Assembly: GCA_963846855.1 (NCBI GenBank)
Contig: CAWJXK010000008.1
Span: forward strand, 124,001-188,000
Reading direction: 5' to 3'
DNA: 64,000 bases
From: CAIWHR01 sp963846855
GTDB taxonomy: Bacteria; Pseudomonadota; Gammaproteobacteria; Burkholderiales; Casimicrobiaceae
Made by a program: the position numbers and the translations under genes
The notes under the pieces: model-generated
What the model saw: only the letters and a program-made list of their open reading frames with translations
What the model was told of the DNA's origin: nothing
Databases searched by the model: none
Shown: positions 8,400 to 16,137 of the stretch, in pieces
How positions within the stretch are numbered: position 1 is the stretch's first letter
How the letters are laid out: each line of letters starts with the position of its first letter

Positions 8400-10447
8400 T
8401 CGCGCGCGGCGGCGACGACGCCGCGCGCGGCGGCGACGACGGCCTCGGCGGTAATGCCGAAGTGCTGGAAGAGGACGGCCCCGGGGGCCGACTCGCCGAA
8501 GCGGTCGAGGCCCACCACCGCGCCGCGCGGATCGTCGGCGGCGCCGACGTAGGCGCGCCAGCCGGCCGTGACGCCGGCTTCGACCGCCACCCGCGGCACG
8601 CCCACGGGCAGCACGCTCGTCCGGTAAAGGGCGTCCTGCCGCTCGAACACGCGGGTGCAAGGCAGCGAGACGACGCGCGCATCGATGTTCTCCGCCGCGA
8701 GCGCGGCGCGGGCCGCCACGGCGAGCGCAAGCTCGGACCCAGTCCCGATCAGCACGACACGGCGCGCGCCGGCGGTTCCCGCGAAGTCGGCCAGCACGTA
8801 GCCGCCGCGGCGGATGTCGGCGATCTGGCGCGCGTCGCGCGGCAGGAACGCAACGTTCTGCCGGGTGAGGACGAGCAGCGAAGGGCCATCGGCGCGCTCG
8901 ATCGCCGCGATCCAGGCGGACGCGGTCTCGACGCTGTCGCCCGGCCGCCAGACGTCGAGCTGCGGAATGAGCCGCAGGCTCGCCGTGTGCTCGACCGCCT
9001 GGTGCGTGGGACCGTCCTCGCCCAGCCCGATCGAATCGTGGGTGAACACGAACACGGCGCGCAGGCGGATCAGCGCCGCCATGCGCAAGGCGTTGCGCGC
9101 ATAGTCGGAGAAGGTGAGGAACGTGCCGACGTAGGGGATGAACCCGCCGTGCAGCGCGAGCCCGTTGGCGATCGCGCACATCGCGAACTCGCGCACGCCG
9201 AAATGCAGGTAGTTGCCGGCCTCGGTGCGCGTCACCATCTTGCTGCCGGACCAGTCGGTGAACACCGAGCCGGTGAGGTCGGCCGAGCCGCCGATAAGCT
9301 CGGGCAGCGTGGGGGCCAGCGCCTCGAGCGCCTGCTGCGACGCCTTGCGGGTGGCAACGCTGGCAGCTTTGGCGTTGGCCGCGTCGATGGCGGCGGCCGC
9401 AACCTCGGCCCAGTTCGCGGGCAGCTCGCCCGCCATCCGCCGGCTGAATTCCTCCGCCAGCTCGGGAAAGGCGGCGCGGTAGGCGGCGAAGCGCTCCGAC
9501 CAGCCCTGCTCGAGCGCCGCACCGCGCGCGCGCGCGTCCCACGCCGCATAGACTTCGGGCGGGATCACGAACGGAGGATGGGTCCAGCCGAGTGCTACCC
9601 GTGCCGCCGCCACTTCCTTTTCGCCCAGCGGCGCGCCGTGCGCCTCCGCGGTGCCGGCCTTGGTCGGGGCGCCGAATCCGATCACCGTCTGGCAGCAGAT
9701 GAGCTGCGGCCGCCCGGTCGCCGCGCCGTCCGCCTGCGCCACGGCGATCGCCGCGGCGACCGCCTCCGTATCCTCCCCGTCGACCTTCGGCTGGACGTTC
9801 CAGCCGTAGGCCTCGAAGCGGCGCGGCGTGTTGTCGGTGAACCAGCCCTTGACCTCGCCGTCGATGGAGATGCCGTTGTCGTCGTAGAACGCGACGAGCT
9901 TGCCCAGGCCCCAGGTGCCGGCGAGCGACGCCGCCTCGTGCGAAATGCCCTCCATCATGCAGCCGTCACCCATGAAGACGTACGTCCGGTGATCGACGAT
10001 CGCGTGCCCCGGACGGTTGAAGTGCGCGCCGAGCAGGCGCTCGGCCAGCGCCATGCCGACCGCGTTGGCGAGGCCCTGCCCGAGCGGCCCGGTGGTGGTC
10101 TCGACCCCGGCGGTGAGGCCGTGCTCCGGGTGCCCGGGCGTCTTCGAGTGGAGCTGGCGGAACTGCTTCAGCTCCTCGATCGGCAGATCGTAGCCGGTGA
10201 GGTGCAGCAGCCCGTACAGCAGCATCGAGCCGTGGCCATTGGAGAGCACGAAACGGTCGCGATCCGGCCAGTGCGGATGCGACGGGTTGTGCCGCAGCAC
10301 GTCGCGCCAAAGCGCGAGCGCGATTGGAGCCATTCCCATCGGCATCCCCGGATGCCCGCTCTTCGCCGCCTCCACCGCATCCATCGCCAGCGCCCGCAGA
10401 GCATTGGCAAGCGTCGAATCGGAAACGGCGGGAGCAGAGTCGTTCAT
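8396..10447 (-). CDS. tkt: transketolase
   Basis: A thiamine-diphosphate enzyme of 683 residues that transfers two-carbon ketol units in the pentose phosphate and Calvin pathways. The N-terminal GHPGMPMGMAPIA, TGPLGQGLANAVGMA, the ThDP/Mg GDGCMMEGISHEA segment and the C-terminal-domain HDSIGLGEDGPTHQ are intact. The ATG at 10447 is preferred over a TTG nine bases upstream because it is the canonical codon and the N-terminus before SDSTLANALRALAMDAVE is unconserved. It is the first gene of the minus-strand central carbon cluster and overlaps the GNAT start by 4 nt. Confidence 0.97.
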   Translation of the reverse strand: MNDSAPAVSDSTLANALRALAMDAVEAAKSGHPGMPMGMAPIALALWRDVLRHNPSHPHWPDRDRFVLSNGHGSMLLYGLLHLTGYDLPIEELKQFRQLHSKTPGHPEHGLTAGVETTTGPLGQGLANAVGMALAERLLGAHFNRPGHAIVDHRTYVFMGDGCMMEGISHEAASLAGTWGLGKLVAFYDDNGISIDGEVKGWFTDNTPRRFEAYGWNVQPKVDGEDTEAVAAAIAVAQADGAATGRPQLICCQTVIGFGAPTKAGTAEAHGAPLGEKEVAAARVALGWTHPPFVIPPEVYAAWDARARGAALEQGWSERFAAYRAAFPELAEEFSRRMAGELPANWAEVAAAAIDAANAKAASVATRKASQQALEALAPTLPELIGGSADLTGSVFTDWSGSKMVTRTEAGNYLHFGVREFAMCAIANGLALHGGFIPYVGTFLTFSDYARNALRMAALIRLRAVFVFTHDSIGLGEDGPTHQAVEHTASLRLIPQLDVWRPGDSVETASAWIAAIERADGPSLLVLTRQNVAFLPRDARQIADIRRGGYVLADFAGTAGARRVVLIGTGSELALAVAARAALAAENIDARVVSLPCTRVFERQDALYRTSVLPVGVPRVAVEAGVTAGWRAYVGAADDPRGAVVGLDRFGESAPGAVLFQHFGITAEAVVAAARGVVAAARE

Positions 10448-10579
10448 GGAGGCCAATCGGACGTGTGACGGGAAAGGCTTGCCGGGAGGCGGGATTATTA
10501 CAGCGGGAACGCGGTCTGCGAGCAGCGCAAGCGCTGGAAACGGCCCGGAATATCGCGCTCGCCGGAGAAATGTGCGATA

Positions 10580-10609
10580 ATTTTACGTTTATGTGACAGG
10601 CTTCGGCAA
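10580..10609 (-). promoter_or_regulatory. candidate sigma-70 promoter for tkt
   Basis: On the minus strand TTGCCG (10609 to 10604) and TAAAAT (10585 to 10580) are separated by 18 bp, about 130 bp before the tkt start, in the AT-richer divergent tkt/speD spacer. The fit is reasonable but only sequence-based. Confidence 0.4.
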
Positions 10610-10738
10610 GCGCGATTGAGGCACCCGCGCGGCGCACGCGCAGCCATTTTACGCGGCAACCGAACGACATAGTATTGCCGTGCGATCGCAGGTGCCGCGA
10701 ACGCATGGCGCGGCTTCGTGTCGCAAAGGGGACGACTA

Positions 10739-11107
10739 ATGGACGGAATCCATCTGTTAGGCGAATGGTACGGCTGCCCTGCCAATACGCCAGAATTCAC
10801 CCGCGCCGACGCATTGCGCGCGCTTTGCATCAAATCCAGCACCGACGCGGGACTGACCGTCGTCGGCGAACGTTTTCACCAGTTCGAGCCGCAGGGCGTC
10901 ACCGGCACGGTGCTGCTCGCCGAATCGCATCTCGCGATCCACACGTGGCCCGAGCACGGCTTCGTCAGCGTCGACGTCTACGTCTGCAACCTCGCGACCG
11001 ACAATTCCGCGAAGGCGGAACGGCTGTTCCGCGCGCTCGAAGCGGCGCTGAAGCCGAAGCGCGCGAAATTTCACTCGATCCATCGCGGGGGCAAGAGTGC
11101 CGACTGA
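10739..11107 (+). CDS. speD: S-adenosylmethionine decarboxylase proenzyme
   Basis: A 122-residue class 1 AdoMetDC of the short bacterial type. It autocleaves to create a pyruvoyl cofactor and makes decarboxylated SAM, the aminopropyl donor. The cleavage and active-site region LAESHLAIHTWPEHG is present, with cleavage expected between Glu and Ser, together with the conserved CGxC-type region (VYVCNLAT). The ATG at 10739 has an AAGGGG ribosome-binding site 8 bp upstream; a GTG at 10718 would bury that site inside the gene. speE follows with an 11-nt overlap, forming a polyamine operon. Confidence 0.95.
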   Translation: MDGIHLLGEWYGCPANTPEFTRADALRALCIKSSTDAGLTVVGERFHQFEPQGVTGTVLLAESHLAIHTWPEHGFVSVDVYVCNLATDNSAKAERLFRALEAALKPKRAKFHSIHRGGKSAD

Positions 11108-11984
11108 GCCGGCCGACAAGCCCGGCGGCGACATCGCGCCGGGCGCGATGACCGAGCATCTCACCGACGACTGGGGATTCTTCGTCCGCGCGTCGCGGCA
11201 GTTCGAGCGATTCCGCTCGCCGTTTCAGATGGTCGAGGTCAGCGACAGCGTTCCGTTCGGCAAGCTGTTCCGGCTCGACGGTCATTTCATGACGTCGGAA
11301 AAGGACGAGTTCTTCTATCACGAGAACCTCGTCCACCTGGCTGCGCTCACGCACCCCAGCCCCGAGCACGCGCTCATCATCGGCGGCGGCGACGGCGGGT
11401 CGGCCGAGGAGGTCCTCAAGCACCCATCGATCCGCTCGGTGACGCTCTGCGAGATCGATATCGCCGTGATCGACATTGCCCGCAAGTACCTGCAGGCGGT
11501 GCATCGCGGCGCGCTCGACGATCCGCGGCTCACGCTGCGCATCGGCGACGGCTTCGAGCACGTGCGCGAGACCGACGCGCAGTACGACATCATCGTTCTC
11601 GATCTCACCGATCCGGGCGGGCCTTCGGAATCGCTCTACTCGCCCGACTTCTACCGCGCCTGCGCACTGCGCTTGAAGCCCGTCGGTGCGATGACGCTGC
11701 ACATCGCGAGCCCGGTCGCGCATCCGGAGCGCATTCGCGCGTGTCTCGCGAACCTGCGCGCCGCCTTTCCGATCGTCACGCCGTACCTCGCCTCGGTTCC
11801 GCTCTACGGCGGCATGTGGATGATGGCGTGCGCGTCGCAGACGCTCGACCCCAGGAGCCTGTCGACGCGCGAGATCGACCGCCGCATCTCGCAGCGCGGC
11901 CTCAAGGACCTGCAGTACTACAACGGCGACATGCACCGGGCGGCGCTGTCGTTGCCCAACTTCGTCCGCGACCTCGTCGGATAG
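11097..11984 (+). CDS. speE: polyamine aminopropyltransferase (spermidine synthase)
   Basis: A 295-residue aminopropyltransferase using decarboxylated SAM, probably making spermidine from putrescine. HALIIGGGDGGSAEEVLKH is the SAM-binding glycine motif, CEIDIAVIDIARKYL binds the substrate nucleoside, and VLDLTDPGGPSESLY carries the catalytic Asp region. QYYNGDMHRAALSLP is the family C-terminus. The GTG start at 11097 overlaps the end of speD by 11 nt, implying coupling; an ATG at 11148 is an alternative that would shorten the poorly conserved leader. Confidence 0.94.
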   Translation: MPTEPADKPGGDIAPGAMTEHLTDDWGFFVRASRQFERFRSPFQMVEVSDSVPFGKLFRLDGHFMTSEKDEFFYHENLVHLAALTHPSPEHALIIGGGDGGSAEEVLKHPSIRSVTLCEIDIAVIDIARKYLQAVHRGALDDPRLTLRIGDGFEHVRETDAQYDIIVLDLTDPGGPSESLYSPDFYRACALRLKPVGAMTLHIASPVAHPERIRACLANLRAAFPIVTPYLASVPLYGGMWMMACASQTLDPRSLSTREIDRRISQRGLKDLQYYNGDMHRAALSLPNFVRDLVG

Positions 11985-12146
11985 CCGCTGTCTGCTCCCC
12001 ACGGCGCGAGGCGCCAATCCCTACGTGCTTGAGGGACGTCCCCCTACGCGAATAAAGGATGACTCTTGAGAGGTGCCGGACCGCCCCCATGTTGCAATCG
12101 GAAGGCCCGCATCCTGCGCGGGCCGCGCATCGGAGGCGCAACGGCA

Positions 12147-12413
12147 ATGAGGGCGAAGCTCCCGGACCTTTCCCGCGCGATGGCGGACGCTGACTTCGTG
12201 CTGATCAACGGCGTCGTGTTCGCAACGGACTATCTTCGCGTTCCCGACGAGGGCACCGTCGGCGATGACGTCGTGCTGGAGGCTTCGCATGGCGACACCG
12301 AGGTCGTCTTCACGCGCGACGAGATCGAAGGCGCCGAGCATGTCGGCGAGGGCTTCTACCGGCTCAAGTCCGGTGCGCTGCTGCGCTTCTTTTCCAGCGC
12401 GACGATCCACTGA
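12147..12413 (+). CDS. small conserved-looking hypothetical protein
   Basis: An 88-residue soluble protein with no signal peptide or membrane segment that I do not recognise. The sequence alternates acidic and hydrophobic residues (TVGDDVVLEASHGDTEVVFTRDE ...) in a pattern of short beta strands ending GALLRFFSSATIH. The ATG at 12147 has GGAGG 11 bp upstream. The frame is open further 5' but lacks a better start. It lies 162 bp after speE on the same strand and before the Sox operon promoter. Coding is supported by GC3-biased composition and the ribosome-binding site, not by a named family. Confidence 0.6.
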   Translation: MRAKLPDLSRAMADADFVLINGVVFATDYLRVPDEGTVGDDVVLEASHGDTEVVFTRDEIEGAEHVGEGFYRLKSGALLRFFSSATIH

Positions 12414-12900
12414 CGTCGCTTGCTCGAATCCGCCCGCCCTCCGCGGAATGGCCGCGGTCGTTCCGGTCTGCCCAGCACCTTTGATTTCGCGTTGTAGGGC
12501 ACCACCCGGGCGGGACGGCCTTTAATTTCATGCCCGCCTATGCGGGCAACGCCAGCGCCAGCGCCGAAGCGCGCTGGAAATCATGTCGTGGTTCGTCGAG
12601 ACCTCAGGAGCGGGAGCCGCCGCCTGCTACCCAAATGGGGTAGTTGACTGGCGATTTTGCATGCGTCTATGCTCCACCGGCCGTGCCGATAGCCGCCATC
12701 CGTCAGCGCGTTCCGATGCGGCCGATGCAAAAGCATCGGAGCGACGCACGGAACTCGGTGAATAGGCGAGTCCGCCGCCAAGTAGTTGCCGATGCGCGCC
12801 GCGGTAGCCGCGCGCCATTATGTAGAATGCGTCAGAAGTTTCGGGACCGGCTGTTGCGGCCGGGCCGTCGCCCATATCGAAGTGGTAGGAGGAATCGGGA
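12414..12900. other. 487-bp intergenic region upstream of the sox operon
   Basis: I see no convincing gene here. It holds a perfect hairpin at 12531-12548 (TGCCCGC / GCGGGCA, 4-nt loop, no T-run), a good sigma-70 promoter at 12644-12673, and a second isolated -10-like TAGAAT at 12823-12828. The promoters point toward soxY. Confidence 0.6.
12644..12673 (+). promoter_or_regulatory. sigma-70-like promoter for the sox operon
   Basis: TTGACT (12644-12649) and TATGCT (12668-12673) are spaced by 18 bp and face soxY, giving a leader of about 220 nt. No soxR-type regulator gene is in the window, so control by thiosulfate is an inference from other Sox systems. Confidence 0.5.
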
Positions 12901-13374
12901 ATGAGGATGAATCGAAGGGGAGCCCTGAAGACGTCCGGCGGCGTCACGCTGCTTGCGCTGCTGTGGGCCGCTGGCTGGCTGAAGCCTTCCGACGCCATGG
13001 CGCAGGTCTGGAACAAGGCCGCGTTCGAGACCAAGAGCATGGACGAGACCATGAAGGCGCTGGGCGGCGGGACGCCCGTGCAGAGCAAGGAGGTCGCGTT
13101 CGTGTCCACGCCGGACATCGCCGAGAACGGCGCGGTCGTTCCGATCAGCGTGACGAGCGGGATCCCGCGGACCGAATCGATCGCCATTCTGATCGAGAAA
13201 AATCCGAACATGCTGGCGGCCAGCTTCGAAATCCCGCCCGGAACGGAGGCCTCGATCACCACTCGCGTCAAGATGGGCCAGAGCTCGAACGTTTATGCGC
13301 TGGTGAAGGCGGACGGCAAGTATTACGTTGCGTCCAAGGAAATCAAGGTTACGCTTGGTGGTTGCGGCGGCTGA
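12901..13374 (+). CDS. soxY: SoxY thiosulfate-oxidation carrier protein
   Basis: A 157-residue periplasmic carrier that binds the sulfur substrate covalently on a C-terminal cysteine during Sox thiosulfate oxidation. The mature protein ends GGCGG, the diagnostic swinging-arm motif. The N-terminus MRMNRRGALKTSGG plus a hydrophobic stretch is a twin-arginine-type signal, matching export of SoxY by Tat, with cleavage near AMAQ. GGxPVQSKEVAF and ITTRVKMGQSSNVYALVKADG match the Ig-like SoxY fold. A GGAGGAAT site precedes the ATG. It is first in a six-gene operon; soxZ starts 12 bp later. Confidence 0.96.
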   Translation: MRMNRRGALKTSGGVTLLALLWAAGWLKPSDAMAQVWNKAAFETKSMDETMKALGGGTPVQSKEVAFVSTPDIAENGAVVPISVTSGIPRTESIAILIEKNPNMLAASFEIPPGTEASITTRVKMGQSSNVYALVKADGKYYVASKEIKVTLGGCGG

Positions 13375-13386
13375 ACGGAGGCGAGC

Positions 13387-13698
13387 ATGGCAGATCCGAT
13401 GAAAATCCGGGCGAACATCGTCGGCGATACGACCGAAGTGAAAGTCCTGATGAGCCACGAGATGGAAACCGGTCAGCGGAAGGACTCCGCGGGCAAGCCG
13501 ATCCCCGCCTGGTTCATCCAGACCGTCAACGTGACGCATAACGGGAAGGCGGTTCTGAACGCGCAATGGGGACCGGCAATTGCAAAGAATCCGTTCCTTG
13601 CCTTCAAGTTCAAGGGAGGCGCGAAGGGCGAGAAGGTGCAGGTGACGTGGGTGGACAACAGGGGTGACAAGCGCACGGACGAGGCTACAATCGGGTAG
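13387..13698 (+). CDS. soxZ: SoxZ, partner of SoxY
   Basis: A 103-residue protein that forms the SoxYZ heterodimer carrying sulfur intermediates. KVLMSHEMETGQRKD and WFIQTVNVTHNGK are typical, and the C-terminal VQVTWVDNRGD completes the family. There is no signal peptide, consistent with export in complex with SoxY by Tat. GGAGG lies just upstream of the ATG. The broken DsrE-like remnant follows. Confidence 0.96.
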   Translation: MADPMKIRANIVGDTTEVKVLMSHEMETGQRKDSAGKPIPAWFIQTVNVTHNGKAVLNAQWGPAIAKNPFLAFKFKGGAKGEKVQVTWVDNRGDKRTDEATIG

Positions 13699-13711
13699 CC
13701 AGCGCGCCGCA

Positions 13712-13882
13712 ATGCAGCAGCCGACGGCAAGGGGAGTCGAGTTCCGCGTCTGCCGTTTCACGCTCGAACGCAACAAGATCGACCCGAAGAAGGCCTCGCC
13801 CGAAGCCACGATCGTGGCGCCGGGTGTCGCGTAAGTGGCCAAGCTCCAGCACAGGGAAGGTTTCGCCTACCTGCGCCCATGA
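13712..13882 (+). pseudogene. decayed C-terminal remnant of a DsrE-family protein
   Basis: Between soxZ and soxA one frame reads GVEFRVCRFTLERNKIDPKK, then EATIVAPGVA, a TAA stop at 13832-13834, and continues in the same frame with VAKLQHREGFAYLRP to TGA at 13880-13882. This is the tail of a small sulfur-transfer/DsrE-family protein: the VC(N/R) cysteine segment, an xGVAEVAKLQxREGFAYLRP-type end, and a stop where the family usually has a charged residue (GAA or AAA to TAA is one change). The N-terminal half is absent, with only 13 bp between the soxZ stop and the first Met. I read it as a relic of a DsrE gene once in the operon. Confidence 0.7.
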
Positions 13883-13951
13883 AGGCGCGCGAGAAGAAGG
13901 TCCCGTTTCGACGACGCGCGGCAGGTCGCGCATCACACCTCGGAGGCTGAC

Positions 13952-14758
13952 GTGAGCAATCGTGTGAAACGCGTGGCGGCCGCCGCGCTGGCGGCGACAT
14001 GGTTCTCCTCATTGGCGTTCGGCCAGGACTCGATCAAGGAAATCGAGAAGTATCGCGCGGCGCTTGCCGAGGGTAACCCCGCCGAACTGTTCGAGGCCAA
14101 GGGCGAAGAACTCTGGAAGACGCCACGCGGGCCCAAGATGGTCAGTCTCGAGAAGTGCGATCTCGGCAAGGGACCGGGGGTCGTCAAGGGGGCGTGGGTC
14201 GAACTGCCTCGTTACTTCGCCGACACCGGCCGGGTTCAGGACGTGGAGTCGCGCCTGCTGACCTGCATGTCCGCGTTGCAGGGCTTCAACGCCGAGGAAC
14301 TGGCCAAGACGCCGTTCGGCAAGGGCGAGATGGCCAACATCACGGCGCTGGCCACTTGGATTTCGGGCCAGTCGCGGGACATGCGCTTTGCGCTGCCGCA
14401 AGAGAACCCGCTCGAGCGCAAGTTCTACGAATTGGGCAAGAAGGCGTTCTACTATCGCGCTGGTCCGATGGACTTTTCCTGCGCCAGCTGCCATGGCGAA
14501 CCGGGGAAGCGCATCCGCCTGCAGGACCTGCCGGTTCTCTACACGAACCCGGGCGACGGCCTGGGCATCGCCGCGTGGCCGGCGTACCGGGTGTCGAACG
14601 GCCAGATGTGGAGCATGCAGTTGCGGTTGCAGGACTGTCTGCGTCTGCAGCGCTTCCCTTACCCGCTCTTCGCCTCCGACGTAACCATCGCACTGGCGGT
14701 TTACATGGGCGTCAATGCCAAGGGCGCGAAGTCCGTCGCGCCGGCCCTCAAGCGCTGA
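13952..14758 (+). CDS. soxA: SoxA, monohaem c-type cytochrome subunit of SoxAX
   Basis: A 268-residue periplasmic subunit of the SoxAX complex that joins thiosulfate oxidatively to SoxY. A Sec signal (residues 1-24) is followed by one haem motif, C177-A-S-C180-H181, and a single Cys at 229 in LRLQDCLRLQR, the position of the persulfide haem-ligand cysteine. Cys69 and Cys105 remain where two-haem SoxA proteins carry the first haem; they likely form a disulfide, so this is the one-haem class. The GTG start at 13952 has GGAGG 6 bp upstream. Confidence 0.95.
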   Translation: MSNRVKRVAAAALAATWFSSLAFGQDSIKEIEKYRAALAEGNPAELFEAKGEELWKTPRGPKMVSLEKCDLGKGPGVVKGAWVELPRYFADTGRVQDVESRLLTCMSALQGFNAEELAKTPFGKGEMANITALATWISGQSRDMRFALPQENPLERKFYELGKKAFYYRAGPMDFSCASCHGEPGKRIRLQDLPVLYTNPGDGLGIAAWPAYRVSNGQMWSMQLRLQDCLRLQRFPYPLFASDVTIALAVYMGVNAKGAKSVAPALKR

Positions 14759-14771
14759 AGGAGCTGACGCC

Positions 14772-15419
14772 ATGAAGATCAAGACCAAGTACATCTCTTT
14801 CAGTTTGGCAACGATGGCCGTGGTTGCCGGTTGTGCCGGTGTTGGCCGGAGCCCTGACCTCGATGCCGATTTCGCGGCCATGATGAAGTCCTCGTTCCGC
14901 GACCAAGGTATCGCCAAGACCGACCGTCTGCAGCAGGACTTGGGGCAAGCCGCGTGTTCTTCCGACAAGCCACCGCCGCCCGAAGTGGCCAAGCGCGTCG
15001 AGGCCGAGGCGCTGGCCACCATCCAGTGGCCTTCCGGGGGGCAGTATTTCGGCAACTGGACGGCCGGCGAGAAGCTGGCGCAGAGCGGCCGCGGCATGAC
15101 CTGGTCCGACAAGAGCACCGACACCAAGAACAACGGTGGCCAGTGCTACAACTGCCACCAAATCGACAAGAAGGAAATCTCCTTCGGCACCATCGGGCCG
15201 AGTCTCTACAACTACGGCAAGATCCGTGGCGTCAAGACGCTGACCGACCCGTCTTCCGCGACAGTCATCCAGTACACCTGGGGCAAGCTATGGAACAGCA
15301 AGGCCTACGTGGCGTGCTCCAACATGCCGCGCTTCGGCCACATGAAGCTGCTCGACGAGGCGCAGATTCGCGACGTCATGTCCTTACTGCTGGATCCGAA
15401 CTCGCCCGTCAACAATTAG
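14772..15419 (+). CDS. soxX: SoxX, c-type cytochrome subunit of SoxAX (predicted lipoprotein)
   Basis: A 215-residue cytochrome c partner of SoxA. The haem site is C125-Y-N-C128-H129 and the distal ligand is probably the Met of SNMPRFGHM. The N-terminus ends VVAGC at Cys21, a lipobox, so the protein may be membrane-anchored; some SoxX proteins are soluble, so this is noted as unusual. ATG at 14772 with AAGGAG 8 bp upstream, 13 bp after soxA. Confidence 0.94.
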   Translation: MKIKTKYISFSLATMAVVAGCAGVGRSPDLDADFAAMMKSSFRDQGIAKTDRLQQDLGQAACSSDKPPPPEVAKRVEAEALATIQWPSGGQYFGNWTAGEKLAQSGRGMTWSDKSTDTKNNGGQCYNCHQIDKKEISFGTIGPSLYNYGKIRGVKTLTDPSSATVIQYTWGKLWNSKAYVACSNMPRFGHMKLLDEAQIRDVMSLLLDPNSPVNN

Positions 15420-15620
15420 GACCCGAAAGCCGATCCCGAAACTCTGCGTTCGCCGCGTCCGCCGTCTCCTGGAGCCACGCCCTGTCGTGCCTGCGGCCCG
15501 GCCGCGGTCCCGCATGGCAGGAGCAACGTATGCCGGACGCGTCGTCGCCGTTGTCGGGACCCGCTTGCGCTGCCGGGTGCGCGCGTTGGCGCCGTTCCCT
15601 CGAGCCGCTGCTTGCGCGCC

Positions 15621-16112
15621 ATGAACCGTCGTGAATTCATCAACCTCTTCGCGGCCGCCGCGGCGGCCGGGCTGCCCGTATCCGCGCGGGCGGCCGCGGT
15701 CGGCGATGGGATTGAATGGCGCGACGTCGCGCTGCTCGACGGCAGCACGCTTTCCGCGTCGGCGCTCACCGGACGCGTCATCGTGGTAGGGCTCTGGGCG
15801 TCGTGGTGCCCGTTCTGCAAGCGGCAGAACCCTCTGCTGCAGCAACTCCACGATGCGCACGGCGGCCGTGGCCTGGAGCTCCTGACGTTTTCCATCGATC
15901 GCGAGCCCGCCAAGGTGCGCGCCTACATGGTCGAGCATCGGTACACCTTTCCGGTGGCGATGGCGACGATGCAGAGCGACAGGTGGTTCGGGCCGCGCGA
16001 AGGACTGCCCGAGGTCTATGTCGTTGACTGCGATGGTCGCATCGTGTTCAAGGAAGTCAAGGAGATGTTCCCGGAGGACGTGCAGGCGCTCACGCGCTTT
16101 GCTCGCCGCTGA
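15621..16112 (+). CDS. soxW: TlpA-type periplasmic thioredoxin (SoxW-like)
   Basis: A 163-residue thioredoxin-fold protein with active site WASWCPFCKRQNP. Gene context (between soxX and soxB) and size fit SoxW, which keeps Sox cysteine partners reduced. The start MNRREFINLFAAAAAAGLPVSARA is a twin-arginine-like signal almost identical to that of SoxB downstream, at both protein and DNA level. The ATG at 15621 is preferred to a TTG nine bases earlier. A 201-bp spacer after soxX shows no gene and no clear terminator. Confidence 0.85.
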   Translation: MNRREFINLFAAAAAAGLPVSARAAAVGDGIEWRDVALLDGSTLSASALTGRVIVVGLWASWCPFCKRQNPLLQQLHDAHGGRGLELLTFSIDREPAKVRAYMVEHRYTFPVAMATMQSDRWFGPREGLPEVYVVDCDGRIVFKEVKEMFPEDVQALTRFARR

Positions 16113-16137
16113 TCCGTCATCCCCTCCGCCCGAGACC

